Assembly (NCBI GenBank): GCA_048465415.1
Contig: DBFWLO010000019.1
Span: 310,001 to 374,000, forward strand
DNA: 64,000 bases
Reading direction: 5' to 3'
Origin: Scatosoma sp048465415
Lineage (GTDB): Bacteria > Bacillota > Clostridia > Christensenellales > Borkfalkiaceae
Shown here: piece by piece, positions 16,407 through 26,359 of the stretch
Layout of the letters: each line of letters begins with the position of its first letter
How positions within the stretch are numbered: the stretch's first letter is position 1
The notes under the pieces: model-generated
What the model was told of the DNA's origin: nothing
Database searches by the model: none
The model's input: the letters and a program-made list of their open reading frames with translations, nothing else
Program-made: the position numbers and the translations under genes

Positions 16407-18820
16407 TATAACGTCTCTTTGAGTCTCAGCTTCGCCGCGTTTTCAATCGCCGCATCGTCGACCGCCTTGCGGTATTCCTCCGCGCTCTTCGCATTTTCAA
16501 TCGCTTCCCAGGCCAAACGCTTGCTTTCGTTGCTCCCCTCCGCACGGATCAGCGCCTCCCGCGCGCGGGCGATCAGCGCTTTGAGTGTATCCTGAACGGC
16601 AAATTGTATCTCGATCCGGTACTCCTTCCCCGGCTCGAAGGCAAATTCCAGCCGCACGCAATCGCCGATCCTCTCTTCCGCAGCCATTTCTTTGCCGTCG
16701 GCGTAAAGAACCGCTTTCCCTTCGCGAATATCCTCGAAGCGTACGCAAAGCGTTCTCGAAGCAGGCAAAACTTCCGCGTTCCCCTCCGAAGAAATGGTCA
16801 GTACTTGCAGCCCTGCCCCGTTCGTATCGCGATATTCGGAATGAAAACGGGTGAAAAATTCCCCCTCTTCGCCCTCTTCTTTGCCGTCCTCGTAGAGAGT
16901 AAATTCTCCCTCGCCGCGATAGCATCTCAGTTCCAGGAGCGCGGGATTGCCCGCGCCGTTGCCCTTGTCGCCGGACAGGGGCAAAATCGCCCCCTGTTTC
17001 GCGAGCACGGGAATGGATTCGAGCTGACGGAGCAGGGTGCGCGTTTCCCCGCCGGCGGGCGCCGTATAAACGTCTCCCGTGAATACGTCCGTCCATCGCC
17101 CTTCGGGAATCCAGACCTTGACGCGGGCATACCCGTCTTTCTGCGCGGGCTGCGTCACGGACGCGACGAGCAGCTGTTCGCCGAAGAGGTACTCCTCTTT
17201 CCTCGCGCGCGCCTCCGCTGCGTCCGGCCAGACATAATAGAGCGGCTCTATCAGCGCCAGCCCTTCCTCGTGGGTGCGCCGATCGCAGGAATAGAGGAAA
17301 GGAATCATGCGATGACGAAGACGCAGCCAGTCCTCGACGATCCTTCCCGCGCCGTTTCCGTACGTCCAAGGTTCTTTGGTCATCGTCGGCGTATTCGTGC
17401 AGTGCAGACGGTTGATGGGACTGAACACGCCGAACTGCACGTGCCTCACATATAATTCGTCGTCCTTTACCCCGAAATGATGGCCGCCGATGTCGTGGCT
17501 CCACCAGGTATAGCCGACGTTGCTCGCCGTGAGCGTGAAATAGGGCAGATATTTAAGCGTCTTCCAGGAAATGCACGTGTCCCCCGAAAACCCGAGCGGA
17601 TACCGGTGAGAACCGATCCCCGCATACCGGGAGAGAATGAGCGGCGCAGAGTGCGTCGCGGCCTGATCGAGATAATGATAATGATTGAGCGCCCAGAGCG
17701 GATCGAGTCCTTCCAGCCCGGAAGTGGTGCCCTGCTGCCAGTCGATCCACCAGAAGGTCACGCCGTCCCGCTCGTACGGCCGGTGAAGAACGGAAAAATA
17801 ATTGTTGATGAACGTGGGATCGGCGACGTCGAAAGGGATCCGCTCCTGTGTGGACGCGTCCCTGCCCATGGCCTTCGCCATTTCCTCGTAGCAGTCCTCC
17901 CACCAGCGCACGCCCTCTGCGGGGTGCAGATTGAGGGTGATTTTGAGATTTTTGCCGCTCACTTTCCTCAAAAACGCGCGATAATCGGGAAAGAGGTTCT
18001 TGTTCCAGCTATACCCCGTCCAGCCCTTGTCTCCGCCGTAAAAAGGGGTATTTTTCCCCTGCGCGGTGATCCCTTTTTCCTCGTCCACATGATGAGAATA
18101 GTGCCAGTCCATATCGATCGTCGCGACGGTCAGAGGGATATCCCGCTCCTCGAAACGATTCAAAAGCCGCAGATACTCCGTTTCGGTATAGGCGTAATAG
18201 CGGCTCCACCAGTTCCCGAGCGCGAAACGGGGCACCATAGGCACTTCGCCCGTGATCATATAGAGCGCCTTCACGGCCTCGCGGTAATTTTTTCCGTAAG
18301 CGAATACGTACTCGTCGCTGCCGACGCCCCGGTTCGCTTCCACTTCCCCGTTTTCTCCGAGCGTCAGGGACGCCGCGTCGTCGAACACCGCCACGCCCGT
18401 CCGCGAACAGACGCCGTCGCCGAGCGGGACTTTTTCCCTGGTCGCGGAATATTGAAAGGTGTCCCCGTCGCAGCAGTCCAACGTGCGGTAAGTGCCTTTG
18501 AAATTCCCGGAATTATCGATTTTAAGCAGCTTTCCGCCGAGTTCGACGCGGCAGTCCTCCCGCTTCTCTTTGAGGAGAAGCCGGCAGGCATTCGTCGCGA
18601 TCACGGCCTCGCGCTCGCTAAGCGCCGCCGTAAAATTCTGCGCGGGCATATCCCGGAACCATACGCTCTGCGTCGCCTCGTCGCGGAACAGCTTCTCTTC
18701 GTTGCGCTCGATGCGGAATAACCGGTCTTGCAGTACGGTAACGCGATAATTTTTCCAAAGCACGACGTTTTCCCTGCGCGCCGCCGGTCTCGTTTTTGCG
18801 ATCAAATGTCTGTCTAACAT
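16406..18820 (-). CDS. GH31-family glycoside hydrolase (probable alpha-glucosidase)
   Basis: This 804-residue enzyme hydrolyses alpha-glycosides by a retaining mechanism. An N-terminal beta-sandwich (1-190) precedes the TIM barrel. The likely nucleophile is D360 in WWIDWQQG and the likely acid/base is D414 in GFSGDT. The WIDWQQG form differs from the classical WxDMNE of maltase-type GH31 enzymes, so the preferred substrate may not be maltose. There is no signal peptide, suggesting action on imported oligosaccharides. A divergent AraC regulator probably controls it. Confidence 0.88.
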   Translation of the reverse strand: MLDRHLIAKTRPAARRENVVLWKNYRVTVLQDRLFRIERNEEKLFRDEATQSVWFRDMPAQNFTAALSEREAVIATNACRLLLKEKREDCRVELGGKLLKIDNSGNFKGTYRTLDCCDGDTFQYSATREKVPLGDGVCSRTGVAVFDDAASLTLGENGEVEANRGVGSDEYVFAYGKNYREAVKALYMITGEVPMVPRFALGNWWSRYYAYTETEYLRLLNRFEERDIPLTVATIDMDWHYSHHVDEEKGITAQGKNTPFYGGDKGWTGYSWNKNLFPDYRAFLRKVSGKNLKITLNLHPAEGVRWWEDCYEEMAKAMGRDASTQERIPFDVADPTFINNYFSVLHRPYERDGVTFWWIDWQQGTTSGLEGLDPLWALNHYHYLDQAATHSAPLILSRYAGIGSHRYPLGFSGDTCISWKTLKYLPYFTLTASNVGYTWWSHDIGGHHFGVKDDELYVRHVQFGVFSPINRLHCTNTPTMTKEPWTYGNGAGRIVEDWLRLRHRMIPFLYSCDRRTHEEGLALIEPLYYVWPDAAEARARKEEYLFGEQLLVASVTQPAQKDGYARVKVWIPEGRWTDVFTGDVYTAPAGGETRTLLRQLESIPVLAKQGAILPLSGDKGNGAGNPALLELRCYRGEGEFTLYEDGKEEGEEGEFFTRFHSEYRDTNGAGLQVLTISSEGNAEVLPASRTLCVRFEDIREGKAVLYADGKEMAAEERIGDCVRLEFAFEPGKEYRIEIQFAVQDTLKALIARAREALIRAEGSNESKRLAWEAIENAKSAEEYRKAVDDAAIENAAKLRLKETL

Positions 18821-18859
18821 AAATTGGTCCCTCTTTTTTCTTGACTTTTTACTTCGTTT

Positions 18860-18882
18860 ATTATATCATAAAAACAATGATA
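18860..18882. promoter_or_regulatory. GH31 promoter -10 and adjacent inverted repeat
   Basis: On the minus strand TATAAT (18860-18865) lacks a good -35 match. It overlaps the inverted repeat TATCAT-N7-ATGATA (18864-18882). A weak -35 beside a symmetric site fits control by the divergent AraC protein. This is inference. Confidence 0.4.
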
Positions 18883-18928
18883 AAAGTCGGTTTTTTTATC
18901 AGAACTGTCATAAATATTCAGGTGAATC

Positions 18929-19699
18929 ATGTTTTTTGAAGCGGAACGGGACAAGAGCGTTTACTTTTCCCGCCGGGATCACGTCTGCGGCGCGCATTTC
19001 CACCGTTCGGTGGAGATCCTCTATATATTGAGCGGAGAAAAAACCGCCTGGCTGAACGGGGGAAAGTACGTTCTCACAGCGGGCCAGGTGCTGTTCTGTC
19101 TGCCCTATGCGGTGCACATGTTCCCGCCAGCGGCGGACAGCGAACAGATCGTCGCGGCGATTCCCGCCGAGTACTGCGGCCGCTTCGAGGATTTCTGCAA
19201 GACGCATATCCCCGAAACGCCGGTGACGACGGACGAGGACGGCAGTCTTTTGAAGCTGATCTCCGCGCTGAAAAAAACGGATAACGACGTGCTCTTTGAA
19301 GGTCTCGTCAACTGTCTTTTGGGAATATACATGAAGAACACGCCCTTCTCGCCCGCGAAAAAGACGCCCGACCGTTCCCAGATCGAACGCATCGCGGAAT
19401 ATATCGACAAAAATTACGCTTCTTCCTTGTCGCTCGGTGCGGTCGCGGCGCAGTTCGGCTATTCCGCGAACTATTTTTCCTCGCTGTTCAAAAAATATTT
19501 CATGACCGGATTCACACAATACGTCAATTCCGTGCGGGTGCAAAAATCCGTGCCCCTTTTAAAAACGCAAAAGATCTCGGCGGTGTATTTCCTGTGCGGA
19601 TTTCAAAGCCCGCAACAGTATTTTCTCAACTTCCGCCGCTTTTTCGGCCGTACGCCCAACGAATATCTGCACGAAAAAAATGTCAGCAAAGGAGAATAA
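18929..19699 (+). CDS. AraC-family transcriptional regulator
   Basis: This 256-residue protein has an N-terminal cupin-like sensing domain (His-rich AHFHRSVEILYIL segment near residue 25-45) and two C-terminal helix-turn-helix motifs (about 150-250) with the family signature ending FRRFFGRTPNEY. It is transcribed divergently from the GH31 gene and 108 bases away, so it probably activates that gene in response to a sugar. The ribosome-binding site (CAGGTG) is weak. Confidence 0.87.
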   Translation: MFFEAERDKSVYFSRRDHVCGAHFHRSVEILYILSGEKTAWLNGGKYVLTAGQVLFCLPYAVHMFPPAADSEQIVAAIPAEYCGRFEDFCKTHIPETPVTTDEDGSLLKLISALKKTDNDVLFEGLVNCLLGIYMKNTPFSPAKKTPDRSQIERIAEYIDKNYASSLSLGAVAAQFGYSANYFSSLFKKYFMTGFTQYVNSVRVQKSVPLLKTQKISAVYFLCGFQSPQQYFLNFRRFFGRTPNEYLHEKNVSKGE

Positions 19700-19703
19700 A
19701 AAA

Positions 19704-20039
19704 ATGGCTTCCAGCAAAGAGTATCTGCGCTTCATCGAGGAACAGCTTTCCGGATTGGAGGGCGTTTCCTTTCGGGCGATGATGGGAGAGTTTCTCGTTT
19801 ACTACCGCGACAAAGTGGTGGGCGGGATCTATGACGACAGACTCCTCCTCAAACCGGTCCCCGCCGCCCAGGCCCGCTACCCGGACGCGCCCCTCGTCCT
19901 GCCTTACGAGGGCGGCAAAGAAATGCTGCTCGTCGACGCGGACGATCAAGAGGGGCTTAAACGCCTGCTGCCCGCCGTCTACGACGAACTCCCTCCGCCA
20001 AAGCCCAAAAAGAAAAAGCCCCTTGCGAGGCTTTCCTGA
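19704..20039 (+). CDS. TfoX N-terminal domain protein
   Basis: This 111-residue protein matches the TfoX N-terminal fold (SSKEYLRFIEEQL, RAMMGEFLVYYRDKVVGGIYDD). It lacks the C-terminal domain of the competence regulator TfoX. The function of such stand-alone domains is unknown. AAAGGAG 9 bases upstream selects the ATG at 19704 over one at 19680. The C-terminus ends in a proline/lysine-rich tail (PPPKPKKKK). It follows araC by 4 bases and is probably cotranscribed. Confidence 0.78.
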   Translation: MASSKEYLRFIEEQLSGLEGVSFRAMMGEFLVYYRDKVVGGIYDDRLLLKPVPAAQARYPDAPLVLPYEGGKEMLLVDADDQEGLKRLLPAVYDELPPPKPKKKKPLARLS

Positions 20040-20043
20040 TCCC

Positions 20044-20082
20044 AAACCGAGTCCGGCGTCGTTCGTATGCCGGGCTTGGTTT
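20044..20082. terminator. Bidirectional terminator between TfoX-like gene and opp operon
   Basis: A 14-bp stem with a few G-T pairs (AAACCGAGTCCGGC against GCCGGGCTTGGTTT) with flanking A and T bases serves two convergent units. Confidence 0.75.
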
Positions 20083-20095
20083 TATAAAATTCCAT

Positions 20096-20296
20096 TCAAA
20101 ACGCGCGGAATACCAGGAGGACCAATAGCGCCAGTCCGCCGAGTACGAGGAGACAGATGGGCAGAATCGTCAGCAGCGCGGAGCCGATCATCGCGGAAAG
20201 GTCGTGCTTTTCCAGGCCGCCCTCCTCTTCGATCTTTTTGCGGATCTCTTCCTCGTCGCCCTTTTTATATTTTTTCAATCTCTTCCACCAAAGCAT
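20096..20296 (-). CDS. Small single-span membrane protein at the end of the opp operon
   Basis: This 66-residue protein has a charged N-terminal half (KRLKKYKKGDEEEIRKKIEEE) and a hydrophobic C-terminal half with one or two membrane segments (about 35-63). I do not recognise the family. It starts 30 bases after oppF and is the last gene before the terminator, so it may be a minor opp operon product. It could also be unrelated. Confidence 0.55.
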   Translation of the reverse strand: MLWWKRLKKYKKGDEEEIRKKIEEEGGLEKHDLSAMIGSALLTILPICLLVLGGLALLVLLVFRAF

Positions 20297-22034
20297 ATCT
20301 TCCTCCTTCCGCGCGCTTCGCCGCGTTTATCGTTCGTCCTTTTTGTTTTTCGTTTTTTCTTTCGTCTGATCCGCGGCGTTCTTTCCCACAGGTTTGCCGC
20401 GGACGATTTTTTCCCGGATTTTTTCCCTGGTCTTTTCCGGCGCTTCCGTCTTCAATTCCCCGAGCCGGGAAGATCTTTTTTCCATTTTCGGCAGCTCGAA
20501 GAGATAATTTCCCTCCTCGTCCACTTTGCGCTGGGGGAAATGGCAGGCGACGAAATGCCCCTCCTCCACCTCCATCAAAGGCGGCGGAACGCGCTTGCAC
20601 TTCTCGCAGGCCATGAAACAGCGGGTGTGGAATTTGCAGCCGGAGGGCGGGCGAATGGGACTGGGAATATTTCCTTCGAGAATGATCCGATCCTTGTCGA
20701 GATCCCCGGGATCGGTCGTGGGAATGGAACTTAACAGAGAAATGGTGTAAGGGTGGCGGGGATCTTTGAAAATCGTCTCCGCGGGCGCCAGCTCCACGAT
20801 ATTCCCCAGATACATGACGCCGATCCGGTCGGAAATATACCGCACGACGGACAGATCGTGAGAAATGAAAAGATAAGTGAGTTTTTCCCGCTCTTTGAGC
20901 TCTTGGAGAAGATTGATGATCTGCGACTGAATGGACACGTCGAGCGCGGAAACGCACTCGTCGCAGACGACGAATTTGGGCTTCACCGCGAGCGCCCGCG
21001 CGATACAGATACGCTGTCGCTGTCCGCCGGAAAACTGATGCGGATAGCGATGGAGCATATAATCCTGCAAGCCGCAGTCGCGCATGGTCTTTAAGATATA
21101 TTCCTTCATTTTCGGCGAACCGTGCTTGTAATAATTGTGCGTCGTCAGCCCTTCCTCGATGATCTGTCCGATCGTCATTCTCGGATCGAGCGAGGAATAG
21201 GGATCCTGGAAAATGATCTGTAAATCCTTTCTCAGAAACCGCATCTCGTTGTAGGTGAGCCGGGCCAGATCCACGCCGTCGTCGAGCAAAGCGTCGTACT
21301 TTTCAAACTCCTCGTTTCCTTGAAAACGCTCTTTAAGCTCGATGAGCTCCCGTTTCGCCTTGACGCGCTCTTCGTCTAAACGCGCGATCTCCCCTTCCAG
21401 GCGCAGCTGTTCGGCGCGGATCTTTGAAAGTTTCTTTTCCTCCGCAGCCGCAGACGCTCCCTTCGTGCTCTTCTCCTCCGCCTGCGCGGTGTAAAAATCG
21501 ATCTCCGCGTCGGCGACGCTCAGTCTCTGCCTCGTCTTTGCCAGCTCGACGTGAATCCGGTGCCGCCGCAGGAGTATGTCCGCGCCCTGTTCGAGCTCGG
21601 GCACGGCGATAAACCCGCCGAGAATCTTCGCCACGTTCATCAATGCCGACTGCGCGTCCGCCAGGGCGAGGTTTTTATCCTGTAACTGGAAAAAAGTCGC
21701 CTCTTCTCCAAGCGCGTCGCACTCCTTGACGAGCTTATCCGCTTTTTCCTTCGCTTCCTTGTACTTCTGCACATATCTCGAAGCGTTTTTGAGCGTGTCC
21801 TCCACATACTGCGGAGCGATCTCCGCCCGCGTGCGGCCGTAGTACATGGTATTGCCCGCGGTCTGCGGATAGAGCTGTAAAATCACCCTGCCGAGCGTGG
21901 ATTTGCCGCATCCGGACTCGCCGACGAGCCCGAACGTCTCGCCCTCGTGAATATCGATACTGATATCCTCGTTGGCGCGGACGTACAATTTTTCCTTCTG
22001 AAAAAAGGAAGATTTCGCGATCGGGAAGTATTTT

Positions 22035-23066
<1,032 letters not shown>

Positions 23067-23071
23067 ATTCG

Positions 23072-25195
23072 TCACCTCTCCAACGAAGATTTCGGGTCCA
23101 TGACGTCCCGCAGCGTATCTCCGATGACGTTGATACAGATCGTCGCGGCCATCAGGAACAACGCGGGAAACAGCCATTGCCACCAGTAATTTTGTATGAC
23201 GACGGAATTGTTCGCGCCGTTGAGCATATTGCCCCAGGTCGGCTGCGGCTGCTGCACCCCGAAGCCGAGATAGGAGAGCGAGGACTCCGTCAGAAGACAG
23301 CCCGCGAAATCGAGGGTGACGCTGACGAGAATGACGGAAATGATGTTGGGCAGAATATGCTTGAAGGCGATCTTGTTCTCCTTGACGCCCATCGCCTTAG
23401 CCGCCGTGACGAACTCCTTTTCCCGCTCGGCGAGCACTTGCCCCCGGATCATTCGCGCCAGCCCCGTCCACGACAGCGCGCCGAGAATGACCATGATCAT
23501 GAAAATCCGCATGTTCGGACTGATCCCGTAATTGCTGACGACGGCGGAGAGCAGCATCGCAAACGGCAGGAAGGGGATCGCCCCGAAGATCTCGGTGATG
23601 CGCATCAGCAGCATATCCACCCAGCCGCCGAAATACCCGGAAATGCAGCCGATGATGACGGCGATCACCGTGGAAATAATGACCGCCACCGCGCCGATGG
23701 TCATGGTCATCTTGCCGCCGTGTACGATACGCGCGAAGACGTCGCGCCCCATCGCGTCGGTGCCCATGAGATACCCTTTGAGCCCGCAGGAATGAATGAG
23801 CCTGCCGTTTTCGTCGGTCAAATAGGTCTGTAAAGAGCCGGTGTATACGTTCGCCGCGCCCTCGTAGCCGTCGAGGTTGGCCTGTTTGTAGGCGTTGTGT
23901 CCCCAGCCGTAGGCTTTGCCCCGATTGGTGACGCCCACGAAATGGCGGGTGCCCGCGGCGACCTTGACGAAATATTCCCCGTCGCCGAGTTCGGGCAGAA
24001 CGTCCTCTTCGTTTCTGAATACGCCCGACATCACCGTCTCGCCGCCTTCGACGAGAAGAGCGATACAATAGTTGGACGCGGCCACGTCGAGCACTTTTTT
24101 ATCCGCGAGATAGGATTGCAGGGAAGAAGCGGTGTTCCCGAGCGAGGAAACGACGGAAGTATAGTAGGCGGTGCTCCCGGTCGTGATCGTGCCGTCTTTC
24201 AAAAGCGCGACGGCGTTGGAATTGGAAAAAGCGATCTTTTCGACGTTGGTCATACTCGCGACGTCCGCGAGATTGAGCACGATGTTCTTGTTTCCCCAGG
24301 CGTAGACGCTTCCGTCCTTCATGACGATCGCGCTCGCCTGATACCCGCAGACGAGCTGATTGACTTCGCCCACGTCGATGGTGCCGTTCACCAGTTCTTC
24401 GGGCATGGGAAGGGCGTTTAAAACCGCTTCGCCGCCGTATTGTCCGCTGTTCTTGTTTCCCCAGCCGACCACCTTTCCGCCTTCCGTGATCGCGATGATG
24501 TGATCGCTGCCGGCGGCGGCAAAAGCCACTTTTTCGTTCTTGATCTCGTCCGGCACGTCCTTGTAATCGATCCCGAGCAGCCTGTCTTTGGTGTCGCCCC
24601 AGATAAACAGCTCCCCGTCTTTGCTCACCCCCACGGTGAACTGCGAAAACCCGCTGATCGATCGTACGTTTCCTTTCAGCTTCTTCGGCACGCTCCGCAA
24701 AGAATAGGTAGGCCCGATATTGCTTTGCAGGGAATCGGTGTAATTGATGTCGAGCGGGATAAAAGCCGGCCCGATGAACACGAAGAGAAAGAGCGCGACG
24801 AGCAGGATAAGCGACGACACGGCCAGCTTGCGGCTGAAAAAGGTCTTCACCATCATGCGCGTGGGGCTTTCGATCTTCTCCACGGCGAACTTTTCCTCGT
24901 CGGAAATCTCTTTGCTGGCGCCGAAAAACGCCCGCTTTATCCACCGCCCGACCGACTTCACGCCCCCGAGCAACGCGCCGCCCGCCTTCTGCCAGAACCC
25001 GGCTTTTTCTTTTTCGGCGTTTTCCGCCCCGTTGTCCCGTTCCCCGGCCGCCGGCTTTTCTTCCCGGCGTTCCCTGGACTCCTCTTGCGTCGCCGGAACT
25101 TCCTGCTTCGGGGTTTCTTTTGTTCCTTTCTCGGCGGATTCCTCCAAGGAGGCGGGATTTTCTGTTTCGGAGAATTTTTTCTTTTCTTCTTTCAT
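23072..25195 (-). CDS. oppC: Oligopeptide ABC permease OppC with an inserted RCC1-like beta-propeller
   Basis: This 707-residue permease is more than twice the usual OppC length (about 300). Residues 1-113 are a Lys/Glu-rich cytoplasmic extension. Membrane segment 1 is at about 124-142. Residues about 175-445 contain six RCC1-type repeats with WG or related motifs near 198 (FIWGD), 243 (VGWGNKNSGQYGG), 298 (YAWGNKN), 336, 386 and 428 (AYGWGHN). The normal OppC sequence then resumes at MGTDAMGRDV (477-486), followed by four to five membrane helices and the EAA loop (592-617). By family topology the propeller faces outward, beside the peptide-binding protein OppA. I know of no described function for such a fusion. 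Confidence 0.93.
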   Translation of the reverse strand: MKEEKKKFSETENPASLEESAEKGTKETPKQEVPATQEESRERREEKPAAGERDNGAENAEKEKAGFWQKAGGALLGGVKSVGRWIKRAFFGASKEISDEEKFAVEKIESPTRMMVKTFFSRKLAVSSLILLVALFLFVFIGPAFIPLDINYTDSLQSNIGPTYSLRSVPKKLKGNVRSISGFSQFTVGVSKDGELFIWGDTKDRLLGIDYKDVPDEIKNEKVAFAAAGSDHIIAITEGGKVVGWGNKNSGQYGGEAVLNALPMPEELVNGTIDVGEVNQLVCGYQASAIVMKDGSVYAWGNKNIVLNLADVASMTNVEKIAFSNSNAVALLKDGTITTGSTAYYTSVVSSLGNTASSLQSYLADKKVLDVAASNYCIALLVEGGETVMSGVFRNEEDVLPELGDGEYFVKVAAGTRHFVGVTNRGKAYGWGHNAYKQANLDGYEGAANVYTGSLQTYLTDENGRLIHSCGLKGYLMGTDAMGRDVFARIVHGGKMTMTIGAVAVIISTVIAVIIGCISGYFGGWVDMLLMRITEIFGAIPFLPFAMLLSAVVSNYGISPNMRIFMIMVILGALSWTGLARMIRGQVLAEREKEFVTAAKAMGVKENKIAFKHILPNIISVILVSVTLDFAGCLLTESSLSYLGFGVQQPQPTWGNMLNGANNSVVIQNYWWQWLFPALFLMAATICINVIGDTLRDVMDPKSSLER

Positions 25196-25213
25196 GACCT
25201 GTCTGCCTCCTGT

Positions 25214-26230
25214 TTATTTGTTGACGCGGATCCGGGGATCGACAAAGCCGTACGCCAGATCGATGACGAGGTTGCCCGCGAGGGCGATGAACACGTAAAA
25301 CATTTGCAGCGCCAATACGACCTCGTTGTCGTTGTTCGTCAAAGCCGTAAAGTACACCCGTCCGATACCGTTAAGCCCGAAGATATTCTCAATCATGATC
25401 GAGCCGGAGAAGATGCCCAAGAACCAGCCGATAACGAGGGTGACGAGCGGAACGAGCGCGTTGCGCCAGGCGTGCGAATAGACGACCGTCTTTTCGCGAA
25501 GCCCTTTTGCCCGCGCGGTGCGGATACAGTCCATGGACAGCGCTTCGATCATGGAGGCGCGCACGTACCTGGTCATGCCCCCGAGCGAACAGAAAGTCAT
25601 GACGATCAGCGGCAGGGCGAAATGATACATCTTGTCCCAGAACGCTCTCATGCCCGTGTAATTAGAACCGGGCGTCACCATGCCGGAAACGGGAAAAACG
25701 GGGATCGCCACGGCGAGCAGCCAGATGAAGAGAATGGCGGTGATGAAAACGGGCATGCTGTACCCGACGATCGTCCCCACCTGTATGCCTATGTCCCGTT
25801 TGCTGCCGCGTTTCACCGCGCAGAAAATACCCAGCGGAATGGTGATTCCGAGGGCGAGGATCGTCGCGAAAATATTGATGAAGATGGTGTTTTTCATCGG
25901 CGCGGCAATGACTTCGGTCACCGCCTTTCCGTACTGTACGGACTCGCCGAAATTCCCTTGCAGCATGCCCCGGAACGCTCCGTCGTAATAGGGATATACG
26001 CCCAGCCAGCGCAGGTACCGCACGAATAGATTGCCGTCCAGTCCGTATCGTCGCTGCCAGTACAGGTACCGTTCGGCATAATTGAGATGTTTGTTCGCCT
26101 GGATCTCCTGTCTCGCCATATCCGCGGCCTTGTCCGCGGGGATCAGATTGTAGATCAGATACATGAGCAGGGACAAAATGAGAAAAACGATCAGAATATA
26201 TAGAATTCGCTTTAAGATATATTTAGCCAT
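25214..26230 (-). CDS. oppB: Oligopeptide ABC permease OppB
   Basis: This 338-residue permease forms the channel with OppC. The first membrane segment (ILYILIVFLILSLLMYLIY) is followed by an outside loop with SVQYGKAV, then five more helices and the EAA loop (RTARAKGLREKTVVYSHAWRNAL). The ATG at 26230 follows AAGGAGG at 4 bases, so the longer open frame is rejected. Length and layout are normal, unlike OppC. Confidence 0.95.
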   Translation of the reverse strand: MAKYILKRILYILIVFLILSLLMYLIYNLIPADKAADMARQEIQANKHLNYAERYLYWQRRYGLDGNLFVRYLRWLGVYPYYDGAFRGMLQGNFGESVQYGKAVTEVIAAPMKNTIFINIFATILALGITIPLGIFCAVKRGSKRDIGIQVGTIVGYSMPVFITAILFIWLLAVAIPVFPVSGMVTPGSNYTGMRAFWDKMYHFALPLIVMTFCSLGGMTRYVRASMIEALSMDCIRTARAKGLREKTVVYSHAWRNALVPLVTLVIGWFLGIFSGSIMIENIFGLNGIGRVYFTALTNNDNEVVLALQMFYVFIALAGNLVIDLAYGFVDPRIRVNK

Positions 26231-26269
26231 ATAACCTCCTTGCCGAACTTCATACCGCGGCGAAGAAGC

Positions 26270-26334
26270 GGGTTTTTGAAAGGGAAAGAGCAGGAACGAC
26301 GTTGAAAATATCGTCCCTGCCTTTCTCAAAACCC
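26270..26334 (-). other. Large intercistronic stem-loop between oppA and oppB
   Basis: The transcript can form an interrupted stem of about 20 pairs starting GGGTTTTGA and ending TCAAAAACCC, with an inner CAGGGACG / CGTCGTTCCTG stem. Such structures often stabilise the upstream oppA message or limit read-through, giving more binding protein than permease. That role is inferred. Confidence 0.6.
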
Positions 26335-26359
26335 ACAAATGAAACCCAACTTTCCCGTC

